Shown in pieces: positions 12,501 through 25,146 of a stretch of DNA of 64,000 nt. The translations under genes were made by a program, and so were the position numbers. The notes beneath the pieces are model-generated. The model did no database searches, had not been told where the DNA came from, and worked only from the letters and a program-made list of their open reading frames with translations. Every line of letters begins with the position of its first letter. The first letter of the stretch is position 1. This DNA comes from Nomia melanderi (lineage: Eukaryota; Arthropoda; Insecta; Hymenoptera; Halictidae). The stretch lies in NCBI RefSeq assembly GCF_051020985.1, contig NW_027475145.1, positions 1,612,001-1,676,000 of the forward strand. Direction: 5' to 3'.

Positions 12501-14426
12501 GTTTTGTCGGCCCTGGTGGTCCGAGGTCGTTCCCGCTGCACAGATTCATGCGCCACGGCCTCCTGCAGACAATGCACTTTGATTTATTGCGCTATCTCTA
12601 ATAGCACACGAGATATCACCAGATATATATTGGATTCTGCGCTGACCCTGACAGTGCGACCCCATGGGACGGTGGTTGTCTCGGCCCCTGGTGGTCCGAG
12701 GTCGTTCCCGCTGCACAGATTCATGCGCCACGGCCTCCTGCAGACAATGCAGTTTGATTTATTGCGCTATCTGTAATAGCACCAGAGATATCACCAGATA
12801 TATATTGGATTCTTCGCTGACCCTGACAGTGCGACCCCATGGGACGGTGGTTGTCTCGGCCCCTGGTGGTCCGAGGTCGTTCCCGCTGCACAGATTCATG
12901 CGCCACGGCCTCCTGCAGACAATGCACTTTGATTTATTGCGCTATCTCTAATAGCACCCGAGATATCACCAGATATATATTGGATTTTTCCCTGACCCTG
13001 ACAGTCCGGCCCAATGAGACTGTGATTATCTCGGCCCCTGGTGGTCCGAGGTCGATCCCGCTGCACAGATTCATGCGCCAGGGACTCCTACAGACAATGC
13101 ACTTTGATTTATTGCCCTATCTGTAATAGCACCCGAGATATCACCAGATATATACTGGATTTTTCCCTGACCCTGAGGGTCCGACCCCATGAGACGGTGG
13201 TTTTCTCGGCCCCTGCTGGTCCGAGGTCGTTCCCGCTGCACTGATTCATGCGCCAGGGCCTCCTGCAGACAATGCACTTTGATTTATTGCGCTATCTCTA
13301 ATAGCACCCGACATATCACCAGATATATGCTTGATTTTTCCCTGACCCTGACAGTCCCACCCCATGAGACGGTGATTTTCTCGGCCCCTGGTGGTCCGAG
13401 GTCGATCCCGCTGCACAGATTCATGCGCCAGGGCCTCCAGCAGACAATGCACTTTGATTTATTGCGATATCTGTAATAGCACCCGAGATATCACCAGATA
13501 TATATTGGATTTTCCCCAGACCCTGAGTGTCCGGCCCCATGAGACGGTGGTTTTCTCGGCCCCTGGTGGTCCGAGGTCGTTCCCGCTGCACACATTCATG
13601 GGCCAGGGCCTCCTGTAGATAATTCACTTTGGTTTACTGCCCTATTTCTAATAGCACCCGAGATATCACCAGATATATATTGGATTTTCCCCTGACCCTG
13701 AGTGTACGGCCCCATGAGACGGTGGTTTCCTCGGCCCCTGGTGGTCCGAGGTCGTTCCCGCTGCACTGATTCATGCGCGAGGGCCTCCTGCAGACAATGC
13801 CCTTTGATTTATTGCGCTATCTCTAATAGCACCCGACATATCACCAGATATATGCTTGATTTTTCCCTGACCCTGACAGTCCCACCCCATGAGACGGTGG
13901 TTTTCTCGGCCCCTGGTGGTCCGAGGTCGTTCCCGCTGCACAGATTCATGCGCCAGGGCCCCCTGCAGATAATTTACTTTGATTTATTGCGCTATCTCTA
14001 ATAGCACCCGAGATATCACCAGATATATATTTGATTTTTCCCTGACCATGACAGTCCGACCCCATAAGACGGTGATTTTCTCGGCCCCTGGTGGTCCGAG
14101 GTCGATCCCGCAGCACAGATTCATGTGCCAGGGCCTCCTGCAGACAATGCACTTTGATTTATTTCGCTATCCCTAATAGGACCCGAGATATCACCAAATA
14201 TATATTGGATTTTTCCTTGACCCTGACAGTCCGGCCCCATGTGTCGATGGTTTTCTCCGTCCCTCGTGGTCCGAGGTCGTTCCCGCTGCACAGATTCATG
14301 CGCTAGGGCCTCCTGCAGACAATGCCCTTTGATTTATTGCGCTATCTCTAATAGCACCCGCGATATCACCAGACATATATATTGGATTCTCCGCTGACCC
14401 TGACAGTCCGACCCCATGGGACGGTG
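12501..14426. repeat. 11-monomer higher-order repeat, copy 1 (1,926 bp)
   Basis: The unit starts in a monomer with a one-base deletion (TCGGCCCTGGTGG instead of TCGGCCCCTGGTGG). It contains D-type monomers (GATTCTGCGCTGACC, GATTCTTCGCTGACC, GGGACGGTGGTTGTC), a monomer ending TTGCCCTATCTG, ACATATCACC followed by ATGCTTGATTTTTCC, and GTAGATAATTCAC. The same order follows 1,926 bp downstream. The deletion removes the frame change between two monomers and by itself produces a 157-codon open frame here, which is not a gene. Confidence 0.85.
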
Positions 14427-16236
14427 GTTTTGTCGGCCCTGGTGGTCCGAGGTCGTTCCCGCTGCACAGATTCATGCGCCACGGCCTCCTGCAGACAATG
14501 CACTTTGATTTATTGCGCTATCTCTAATAGCACACGAGATATCACCAGATATATATTGGATTCTGCGCTGACCCTGACAGTGCGACCCCATGGGACGGTG
14601 GTTGTCTCGGCCCCTGGTGGTCCGAGGTCGTTCCCGCTGCACAGATTCATGCGCCACGGCCTCCTGCAGACAATGCAGTTTGATTTATTGCGCTATCTGT
14701 AATAGCACCAGAGATATCACCAGATATATATTGGATTCTTCGCTGACCCTGACAGTGCGACCCCATGGGACGGTGGTTGTCTCGGCCCCTGGTGGTCCGA
14801 GGTCGTTCCCGCTGCACAGATTCATGCGCCACGGCCTCCTGCAGACAATGCACTTTGATTTATTGCGCTATCTCTAATAGCACCCGAGATATCACCAGAT
14901 ATATATTGGATTTTTCCCTGACCCTGACAGTCCGGCCCAATGAGACTGTGATTATCTCGGCCCCTGGTGGTCCGAGGTCGATCCCGCTGCACAGATTCAT
15001 GCGCCAGGGCCTCCTACAGACAATGCACTTTGATTTATTGCCCTATCTGTAATAGCACCCGAGATATCACCAGATATATACTGGATTTTTCCCTGACCCT
15101 GAGGGTCCGACCCCATGAGACGGTGGTTTTCTCGGCCCCTGCTGGTCCGAGGTCGTTCCCGCTGCACTGATTCATGCGCCAGGGCCTCCTGCAGACAATG
15201 CACTTTGATTTATTGCGCTATCTCTAATAGCACCCGACATATCACCAGATATATGCTTGATTTTTCCCTGACCCTGACAGTCCCACCCCATGAGACGGTG
15301 ATTTTCTCGGCCCCTGGTGGTCCGAGGTCGATCCCGCTGCACAGATTCATGCGCCAGGGCCTCCAGCAGACAATGCACTTTGATTTATTGCGATATCTGT
15401 AATAGCACCCGAGATATCACCAGATATATATTGGATTTTCCCCAGACCCTGAGTGTCCGGCCCCATGAGACGGTGGTTTTCTCGGCCCCTGGTGGTCCGA
15501 GGTCGTTCCCGCTGCACACATTCATGGGCCAGGGCCTCCTGTAGATAATTCACTTTGGTTTACTGCCCTATTTCTAATAGCACCCGAGATATCACCAGAT
15601 ATATATTGGATTTTCCCCTGACCCTGAGTGTACGGCCCCATGAGACGGTGGTTTCCTCGGCCCCTGGTGGTCCGAGGTCGTTCCCGCTGCACTGATTCAC
15701 GCGCGAGGGCCTCCTGCAGACAATGCACTTTGATTTATTGCGCTATCTCTAATAGCACCCGACATATCACCAGATATATGCTTGATTTTTCCCTGACCCT
15801 GACAGTCCCACCCCATGAGACGGTGGTTTTCTCGGCCCCTGGTGGTCCGAGGTCGTTCCCGCTGCACAGATTCATGCGCCAGGGCCCCCTGCAGATAATT
15901 TACTTTGATTTATTGCGCTATCTCTAATAGCACCCGAGATATCACCAGATATATATTTGATTTTTCCCTGACCATGACAGTCCGGCCCCATAAGACGGTG
16001 ATTTTCTCGGCCCCTGGTGGTCCGAGGTCGATCCCGCAGCACAGATTCATGTGCCAGGGCCTCCTGCAGACAATGCACTTTGATTTATTTCGCTATCCCT
16101 AATAGGACCCGAGATATCACCAAATATATATTGGATTTTTCCTTGACCCTGACAGTCCGGCCCCATGTGTCGATGGTTTTCTCCGTCCCTCGTGGTCCGA
16201 GGTCGTTCCCGCTGCACAGATTCATGCGCTAGGGCC
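14427..16236. repeat. 11-monomer higher-order repeat, copy 2 (incomplete)
   Basis: Matches 12,501-14,310 base for base apart from scattered substitutions, for example TCCGACCCCATAAG versus TCCGGCCCCATAAG near 14,060/15,987 and TGCCCTTTG versus TGCACTTTG at 13,800/15,726. It ends when the next monomer reads GCTTTATTGCGC instead of the GCGATATCACCAGAC monomer of copy 1. That copy-1 monomer carries a 2-bp insertion near 14,373. Confidence 0.85.
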
Positions 16237-17600
16237 TCCTGCAGACAATGCACTTTGCTTTATTGCGCTATCTCTAATAGCACCCGAGATATCACCAGAT
16301 ATATATTGGATTTTTCCTTGACCCTGAGTGTCCGGCCCCATGAGACGGTAGTTTTCTCGGCTCCTGGTGGTCCGAGGTCGTTCCCGCTGCACAGATTCAT
16401 GCGCCAGGGCCCTCTGCAGATGATTCACTTTGGTTTAGTGCGCTATCCCTAATAGCACCCGAGATATCACCAGATATATATTGGATTTTTCCCTGACCCT
16501 GACAGTCCGGCCCCATGAGACGGTGATCTTCTCGGCCCCTGGTGGTCCGAGGTCGATCCCACAGCACAGATTCATGCGCCACGGCGTCCTGCAGACAATG
16601 CACTTTGATTTATTGCCCTATCTCTAATAGCACCCGAGATATCACCAGATATATATTGGATTGTTCCCTGACCCTGTGTGTCCGGCCCCATGTGACGGTA
16701 GTTTTCTCGGCCCCTGGTGGTCCGAGGTCGTTCCCGCTGCACAGATTCATGCGCCAGGGCCCCCTGCAGATAATTCACTTTGATTTATTGCGCTATCCCC
16801 AATAGCACCCGAGATGTCACCAGATATATATTGGATTTTTCCCTGACCCTGACAGTCCGGCCCCATGAGACGGTGATTTTCTCGGCCCCTGGTGGTCCGA
16901 GGTCGTTCCCGCTGCAAAGATTCATGTGCCGCGGCATCCTGCAGACAATGCACTTTGATTTATTTCGCTATCTCTAATAGCACCCGAGATATCACCAGAT
17001 ATATATTGGGTTTTTCCTTGACCCTGACAGTCCGGCCCCATGTGTCGATGGTTTTCTCGGTCCCTCGTGGTCCGAGGTCGATCCCGTTGCACAGATTCAT
17101 GCGCCAGGGCCCCCTGCAGACAATGCAATTTGATTTATATCGCTATCCCTAATAGCACCCGAGATATCACCAGATATATATTGGATTGTTCCCTGACCCT
17201 GTGTGTCCGGCCCCATGAGACGGTAGTATTCTCAGCCCCTGGAGGTCCGAGGTCGTTCCCGCTGCACAGATTCATGCACTAGGGCCTCCTACAGACAATG
17301 CACTTTGATTTATTGGGCTATGTGTAATAGCAGCCGAGATATCACCAGATATATATTGGATTTTTCCCTGACCCTGAGGGTCCCACCCCGTGGGACGGTG
17401 GTTTTCTCGGCCCCTCGTGGTCCGAGGTCGTTCCCGCTGCACAGATTCATGGGCCAGGGCCTCCTGCAGACAATGCACTTTGATTTATTGCGCTATCTAT
17501 AATAGCACCCGAGATATCGCCAGATATATATTGGATTGTTCCCTGACCCTGTGTGTCCGGCCCCATGAGACGGTGATTTTCTCGGCCCCTGGTGGTCCGA
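16237..17600. repeat. Array domain between the 11-mer and 7-mer blocks
   Basis: About eight monomers of mixed class without local tandem duplication that I could see. The distinctive variant GATTGTTCCCTGACCCTGTG occurs at about 16,660, 17,185 and 17,535 and again near 26,113 and 27,688, so this stretch exchanged sequence with 26-28 kb. CCGACTCCATGAG is replaced by CCCACCCCGTGGGAC near 17,383. Confidence 0.6.
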
Positions 17601-18203
17601 GGTCGTTCCCGCTGCACAGATTCATGCGCCAGGGCCTGCTGCAGACAATTGCACTTTGGTTTATTGCGCTATCTCTAATAGCACCCGAGATATCAGCAGA
17701 TATATATTGGATTTTTCCCTGACCCTGATTGTCCGACCCCATGAGACGATGGTTTTCTCGGCCCCTGGTGGTCCGAGGTCGTTCCCGCTGCACAGATTCA
17801 TGGGCCAGGGCCTCCTGCAGACAATGCACTTTGGTTTATTGCGCTATCTCTAATAGCACCCGAGATATCAGCAGATATATATTGGATTTTTCCCTGACCC
17901 TGACAGTCCGGCCCCATGAGACGGTGATTTTCTCGGCCCCTGGTGGTCCGAGGTCAATCCCGCTGCACAGATTCATGCGCCAGGGCCCCCTACAGACAAT
18001 GCACTTTGGTATATTGGGCTATCTCTAATAGCACCCGAGATATCACCAGATATGTAATGGACTTTTCCCTGACCCTGACAGTCCGGCCCCATGAGACGGT
18101 GATTTTATCGGCCCCTGGTGGTCCGAGGTCGTTCCCGCTGCACAGATTCATGCGCCACGGCCTCCTGCAGACAATGCACTTTGATTTATTGCGCTATCTC
18201 TAA

Positions 18204-18903
18204 TAGCACCCGAGATATCACCAGATATATATTGGATTCTTCGCTGACCCTGACAGTGCGACCCCATGGGACGGTGGTTGTCTCGGCCCCTGGTGGTCCG
18301 AGGTCGTTCCCGCTGCACAGATTCATGCTCCAGGGCCTCCTGCAGACAATACACTTTGATTTATTGCGCTATCTGTAATAGCACCAGAGATATCACCAGA
18401 TATATATTGGATTCTTCGCTGACCCTGACAGTGCGACCCCATGGGACGGTAGTTGTCTCGGCCCCTGGTGGTCCGAGGTCGTTCCCGCTGCACAGATTCA
18501 TGCGCCACGGCCTCCTGCAGACAATGCACTTTGATTTATTGCGCTATCTCTAATAGCACCCGAGATATCACCAGATATATATTGGATTCTTCGCTGACCC
18601 TGACAGTGCGACCCCATGGGACGGTGGTTGTCTCGGCCCCTGGTGGTCCGAGGTCGTTCCCGCTGCACAGATTCATGCTCCAGGGCCTCCTGCAGACAAT
18701 ACACTTTGATTTATTGCGCTATCTGTAATAGCACCAGAGATATCACCAGATATATATTGGATTCTTCGCTGACCCTGACAGTGCGACCCCATGGGACGGT
18801 AGTTGTCTCGGCCCCTGGTGGTCCGAGGTCGTTCCCGCTGCACAGATTCATGCGCCACGGCCTCCTGCAGACATTGCACTTTGATTTATTGCGCTATCTC
18901 TAA
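18204..18903. repeat. Two copies of a 350-bp dimer of D-type monomers
   Basis: 18,204-18,553 and 18,554-18,903 are nearly identical. In each, the first monomer has GGGACGGTGGTTGTC and CATGCTCCAGGGCC with ACAATACAC. The second has CACCAGAGATATC, GGGACGGTAGTTGTC and CATGCGCCACGGCC. The only difference I noticed is GACATTGCAC for GACAATGCAC near 18,871. A young two-monomer unit inside an older seven-monomer unit. Confidence 0.85.
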
Positions 18904-21180
18904 TAGCACCCGAGATATCACCAGATATATATTGGATTTTCCCCTGACCCTGAGTGTACGGCCCCATGAGACGGTGGTTTCCTCGGCCCCTGGTGGTCCG
19001 AGGTCGTTCCCGCTGCACAGATTCATGCGCTAGGGCCTCCTGCAGACAAAGCACTTAGGTTTATTGCGCTATCTGTAATAGCACCCGAGATATCACCAGA
19101 TATATATTGGATTTTCCCCTGACCCTGAGTGTCCGGCCCCATGTGACGGTGATTTTCTCGGCCCCTCGTGGTCCGAGGTCGATCCCGCTGCACAGATTCA
19201 TGCGCTAGGGCCTCCTGCAGACAATGCACTTCGATTTATTGGACTATCTGTAATAGCACCCGAGATATCACCAGATATATATTGGATTTTTCCCTGAGCC
19301 TGACAGTCAGGCCCCATGAGACGGTGATTTTCTCGGCCCCTGGTGGTCCGAGGTCGTTCCCGCTGCACAGATTCATGCGCCAGGGCCTGCTGCAGACAAT
19401 TGCACTTTGGTTTATTGCGCTATCTCTAATAGCACCCGAGATATCAGCAGATATATATTGGATTTTTCCCTGACCCTGATTGTCCGACCCCATGAGACGA
19501 TGGTTTTCTCGGCCCCTGGTGGTCCGAGGTCGTTCCCGCTGCACAGATTCATGGGCCAGGGCCTCCTGCAGACAATGCACTTTGGTTTATTGCGCTATCT
19601 CTAATAGCACCCGAGATATCAGCAGATATATATTGGATTTTTCCCTGACCCTGACAGTCCGGCCCCATGAGACGGTGATTTTATCGGCCCCTGGTGGTCC
19701 GAGGTCGTTCCCGCTGCACAGATTCATGCGCCACGGCCTCCTGCAGACAATGCACTTTGATTTATTGCGCTATCTCTAATAGCACCCGAGATATCACCAG
19801 ATATATATTGGATTCTTCGCTGACCCTGACAGTGCGACCCCATGGGACGGTGGTTGTCTCGGCCCCTGGTGGTCCGAGGTCGTTCCCGCTGCACAGATTC
19901 ATGCTCCAGGGCCTCCTGCAGACAATACACTTTGATTTATTGCGCTATCTGTAATAGCACCAGAGATATCACCAGATATATATTGGATTCTTCGCTGACC
20001 CTGACAGTGCGACCCCATGGGACGGTAGTTGTCTCGGCCCCTGGTGGTCCGAGGTCGTTCCCGCTGCACAGATTCATGCGCCACGGCCTCCTGCAGACAA
20101 TGCACTTTGATTTATTGCGCTATCTCTAATAGCACCCGAGATATCACCAGATATATATTGGATTTTCCCCTGACCCTGAGTGTACGGCCCCATGAGACGG
20201 TGGTTTCCTCGGCCCCTGGTGGTCCGAGGTCGTTCCCGCTGCACAGATTCATGCGCTAGGGCCTCCTGCAGACAATGCACTTAGGTTTATTGCGCTATCT
20301 GTAATAGCACCCGAGATATCACCAGATATATATTGGATTTTCCCCTGACCCTGAGTGTCCGGCCCCATGTGACGGTGATTTTCTCGGCCCCTCGTGGTCC
20401 GAGGTCGATCCCGCTGCACAGATTCATGCGCTAGGGCCTCCTGCAGACAATGCACTTCGATTTATTGGACTATCTGTAATAGCACCCGAGATATCACCAG
20501 ATATATATTGGATTTTTCCCTGAGCCTGACAGTCAGGCCCCATGAGACGGTGATTTTCTCGGCCCCTGGTGGTCCGAGGTCGTTCCCGCTGCACAGATTC
20601 ATGCGCCAGGGCCTGCTGCAGACAATTGCACTTTGGTTTATTGCGCTATCTCTAATAGCACCCGAGATATCAGCAGATATATATTGGATTTTTCCCTGAC
20701 CCTGATTGTCCGACCCCATGAGACGATGGTTTTCTCGGCCCCTGGTGGTCCGAGGTCGTTCCCGCTGCACAGATTCATGCGCCAGGGCCCCCTGCAGATA
20801 ATTCACTTTGGTTTAGTGCGCTACCTGTAAGAGCACCCGATATATCACCAGATATATATTGGATTTTTCCCTGACCCTGACAGTCCGGCCCCATGAAACG
20901 GTGATTTTCTCGGCCCCTGGTGGTCCGAGGTCAATCCCGCTGCACAGATTCATGCGCCAGGGCCCCCTACAGACAATGCACTTTGGTTTATTGCGCTATC
21001 TCTAATAGCACCCGAGATATCACCAGATATGTATTGGACTTTTCCCTGACCCTGACAGTCCGGCCCCATGAGACGGTGATTTTATCGGCCCCTGGTGGTC
21101 CGAGGTCGTCCCCGATGCACAGATTCATGCGCCATGGCCTCCTACAGACAATGCACTTTGGTTTATTGCGCTATCTCAAA

Positions 21181-21355
21181 TAGTACCCGAGATATCACCA
21201 GATGTATGCTGGATTTTTACATGACCTTGGGCGACGGATTCCGAATATCTGTAATTTTCTCGGCCCCTGGTGGTCCGAGGTCGTTCCTGCTGCACAGATT
21301 CATTCGCCAGTGCCTCCTACAGACAATGCACTTTGATTTATTGCGTTATCTGTAA
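21181..21355. repeat. Class X monomer, TAGTACCC subtype, left super-copy
   Basis: Preceded by CTATCTCAAA instead of CTATCTCTAA, a marker shared with its partner at 38,510 (shift 17,329). The tail is TTCCTGCTGCAC and TTCATTCGCCAGTGCC, as in the copy at 871. Confidence 0.85.
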
Positions 21356-21529
21356 TAGCACCCGAGATATCACCGGATATATATTGGATTTTTCCCTGAC
21401 CCTGAGTGTCCGACTCCATGAGACGGTGGTTTTGTCGGCCTTGGTGGTCCGAGGTCGTTCCCGCTGCACAGATTCATGCGCCACGGCCTCCTGCAGACAA
21501 TGCACTTTGATTTATTGCGCTATCTCTAA

Positions 21530-22229
21530 TAGCACCCGAGATATCACCAGATATATATTGGATTCTTCGCTGACCCTGACAGTGCGACCCCATGGGACGG
21601 TGGTTGTCTCGGCCCCTGGTGGTCCGAGGTCGTTCCCGCTGCACAGATTCATGCTCCAGGGCCTCCTGCAGACAATACACTTTGATTTATTGCGCTATCT
21701 GTAATAGCACCAGAGATATCACCAGATATATATTGGATTCTTCGCTGACCCTGACAGTGCGACCCCATGGGACGGTAGTTGTCTCGGCCCCTGGTGGTCC
21801 GAGGTCGTTCCCGCTGCACAGATTCATGCGCCACGGCCTCCTGCAAACAATGCACTTTGATTTATTGCGCTATCTCTAATAGCACCCGAGATATCACCAG
21901 ATATATATTGGATTCTTCGCTGACCCTGACAGTGCGACCCCATGGGACGGTGGTTGTCTCGGCCCCTGGTGGTCCGAGGTCGTTCCCGCTGCACAGATTC
22001 ATGCTCCAGGGCCTCCTGCAGACAATACACTTTGATTTATTGCGCTATCTGTAATAGCACCAGAGATATCACCAGATATATATTGGATTCTTCGCTGACC
22101 CTGACAGTGCGACCCCATGGGACGGTAGTTGTCTCGGCCCCTGGTGGTCCGAGGTCGTTCCCGCTGCACAGATTCATGCGCCACGGCCTCCTGCAGACAA
22201 TGCACTTTGATTTATTGCGCTATCTCTAA
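21530..22229. repeat. Second pair of 350-bp D-type dimers
   Basis: 21,530-21,879 and 21,880-22,229 repeat the dimer of 18.2-18.9 kb, with one visible change (CTGCAAACAATG near 21,841). The super-duplication partner at 38,859-39,208 has a single dimer, and there the first monomer reads CATGCTCCACGG instead of CATGCTCCAGGG. The doubling therefore differs between the copies. Confidence 0.85.
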
Positions 22230-23630
22230 TAGCACCCGAGATATCACCAGATATATATTGGATTTTCCCCTGACCCTGAGTGTACGGCCCCATGAGACGG
22301 TGGTTTCCTCGGCCCCTGGTGGTCCGAGGTCGTTCCCGCTGCACAGATTCATGCGCTAGGGCCTCCTGCAGACAATGCACTTAGGTTTATTGCGCTATCT
22401 GTAATAGCACCCGAGATATCACCAGATATATATTGGATTTTCCCCTGACCCTGAGTGTCCGGCCCCATGTGACGGTGATTTTCTCGGCCCCTCGTGGTCC
22501 GAGGTCGATCCCGCTGCACAGATTCATGCGCTAGGGCCTCCTGCAGACAATGCACTTCGATTTATTGGACTATCTGTAATAGCACCCGAGATATCACCAG
22601 ATATATATTGGATTTTTCCCTGAGCCTGACAGTCAGGCCCCATGAGACGGTGATTTTCTCGGCCCCTGGTGGTCCGAGGTCGTTCCCGCTGCACAGATTC
22701 ATGCGCCAGGGCCTGCTGCAGACAATTGCACTTTGGTTTATTGCGCTATCTCTAATAGCACCCGAGATATCAGCAGATATATATTGGATTTTTCCCTGAC
22801 CCTGATTGTCCGACCCCATGAGACGATGGTTTTCTCGGCCCCTGGTGGTCCGAGGTCGTTCCCGCTGCACAGATTCATGCGCCAGGGCCTCCTGCAGACA
22901 ATGCACTTTGGTTTAGTGCGCTACCGGTAAGAGCACCCGATATATCACCAGATATATATTGGATTTTTCCCTGACCCTGACAGTCCGGCCCCATGAAACG
23001 GTGATTTTCTCGGCCCCTGGTGGTCCGCGGTCAATCCCGCTGCACAGATTCATGCGCCAGGGCCCCCTACAGACAATGCACTTTGGTATATTGGGCTATC
23101 TCTAATAGCACCCGAGATATCACCAGATATGTAATGGACTTTTCCCTGACCCTGACAGTCCGGCCCCATGAGACGGTGATTTTATCGGCCCCTGGTGGTC
23201 CGAGGTCGTTCCCGCTGCACAGATTCATGCGCCACGGCCTCCTGCAGACAATGCACTTTGATTTATTGCGCTATCTCTAATAGCACCCGCGATATCACCA
23301 GATATATATTGGATTCTCCGCTGACCCTGACAGTCCGACCCCATGGGACGGTGGTTTTCTCGGCCCCTGGTGGTCCGAGGTCGTTCCCGCTGCACAGATT
23401 CATGCGCTAGGGCCTCCTGCAGACAATGCACTTAGGTTTATTGCGCTATCTGTAATAGCACCCGAGATATCACCAGATATATATTGGATTTTCCCCTGAC
23501 CCTGAGTGTCCGGCCCCATGAGACGGTGGTTTTCTCGGCCCCTGGTGGTCCGAGGTCGTTCCCGATGCACAGATTCATGCGCCAGGGCCTCCTATAGACA
23601 ATGCACTTTGGTTTATTGCGCTATCTCTAA

Positions 23631-23805
23631 TAGTACCCGAGATATCACCTGATGTATGCTGGATTTTTACATGACCTTGGGCGACGGATTCCGAATATCT
23701 GTAATTTTCTCGGCCCATGGTGGTCCGAGGTCGATCCCGCAGCACAGATTCATGTGCCAGGGCCTCCTGCAGACAATGCACTTTGATTTATTTCGCTATC
23801 CCTAA
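23631..23805. repeat. Class X monomer, TAGTACCC subtype with CCTGATG variant
   Basis: CACCTGATGTATGCTGG replaces CACCAGATGTATGCTGG, so the left arm of the near-palindrome is broken. The right part (GGTCGATCCCGCAGCACAG, ATGTGCCAGG) is that of the monomer type at 14,100 and 16,026, so the copy is chimeric. Confidence 0.85.
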
Positions 23806-23921
23806 TAGGACCCGAGATATCACCAAATATATATTGGATTTTTCCTTGACCCTGACAGTCCGGCCCCATGTGTCGATGGTTTTCTCGGTCCCTCGTGGTC
23901 CGAGGTCGTTCCCGCTGCACA

Positions 23922-24631
23922 GATTCATGCGCTAGGGCCTCCTGCAGACAATGCCCTTTGATTTATTGCGCTATCTCTAATAGCACCCGCGATATCACCA
24001 GATATATATTGGATTCTCCGCTGACCCTGACAGTCCGACCCCATGGGACGGTGGTTTTCTCGGCCCCTGGTGGTCCGAGGTCGTTCCCGCTGCACAGATT
24101 CATGCGCCAGGGCCTTCTGCAGACAATGCACTTTGCTTTATTGCGCTATCTCTAATAGCACCCGAGATATCACCAGATATATATTGGATTTTTCCTTGAC
24201 CCTGAGTGTCCGGCCCCATGAGACGGTAGTTTTCTCGGCTCCTGGTGGTCCGAGGTCGTTCCCGCTGCACAGATTCATGCGCCAGGGCCTCCTACAGACA
24301 ATGCACTATGGATTATTGCGCTATCTCTAATAGCACCCGAGATATCAACAGATATATATTGCATTTTTCCCTGACCCTGACAGTCCGGCCCCATGTGTCG
24401 ATGGTTTTCTCGGTCCCTCGTGGTCCGAGGTCGATCCCGCTGCACAGATTCATGCGCCAGGGCCCCCTGCATATAATTTACTTTGATTTATTGCGCTATC
24501 TGTAATAGCACCCGAGATATCAACAGATACTTATTGGGTTTTTCCCTGACCCTGAGGGTCCGACTCCATGAAACGGTGGTTTTCTCTGCCCCTGGTGGTC
24601 CGAGGTCGTTCCCGCTGCACAGATTCATGCG
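23922..24631. repeat. Four-monomer block, copy 1 of a 7-monomer-spaced duplication
   Basis: Contains TGCCCTTTGATTTATTGC, GCGATATCACC with GATTCTCCGCTGACC, GGGACGGTGGTTTTC, TATCAACAGATATATATTGC, CTGCATATAATTTAC and ATACTTATTGGGTTTTTCC. The same order recurs 1,225 bp downstream. The run ends at CATGCGCCAGGG, where copy 2 changes to CATGCGCCACGG. Confidence 0.8.
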
Positions 24632-25146
24632 CCAGGGCCTCCTACAGACAATGCACTTTGATTTATTGCGCTATCTGTAATAGCACCCGAGATATCACCA
24701 GATATATATTGGATTTTTCCCTGACCCTGAGTGTCCGACCCCATGAGACGGTAGTTTTCGCGGCCCCTGGTGGTCCGAGATCGTTACTGCTGCACAGCTT
24801 CATGCGCCAGGGCCTCCTGCAGATAATACACTTTGATTTATTGCGCTATCTCTAATAGCACCCGAGATATCACCAGATATATATTGGATTTTCCCCTGAC
24901 CCTGAGTGACCGGCCCCATGAGACGGTGGTTTTCTCGGCCCCTGGTGGTGCGAGGTCGTTCCCGCTGCACAGATTCATGCTCCACGGCCTCCTGCAGACA
25001 ATACACTTTGATTTATTGCGCTATCTGTAATAGCACCAGAGATATCACCAGATATATATTGGATTCTTCGCTGACCCTGACAGTGCGACCCCATGGGACG
25101 GTAGTTGTCTCGGCCCCTGGTGGTCCGAGGTCGTTCCCGCTGCACA

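Larger units (their letters stand above)
17601..22930. repeat. 7-monomer higher-order repeat domain, four marker-bearing copies
   Basis: A monomer with an extra T (CTGCAGACAATTGCAC) appears near 17,640, 19,390, 20,617 and 22,717, spaced 1,751, 1,226 and 2,100 bp (10, 7 and 12 monomers). About 18,480-19,553 corresponds to 19,706-20,779 (shift 1,226), and 19,706-20,779 corresponds to 21,806-22,879 (shift 2,100). Other shared markers are GAGCCTGACAGTCAGGCC, TTGGACTATCTG and TATCAGCAGATATA. Unequal spacing of one marked block indicates insertion or loss of whole monomers between copies. Confidence 0.8.

Noticed and set aside
12303..12776. 157-codon open frame (similar long frames near 33,307, 49,237, 51,862 and 55,187, and 144-codon frames at 21,270 and 38,599)
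   Set aside because: Each spans a monomer with a one-base deletion, which keeps the frame through one extra unit. The predicted protein is just the satellite translated twice, with no domain, start context or codon signature.
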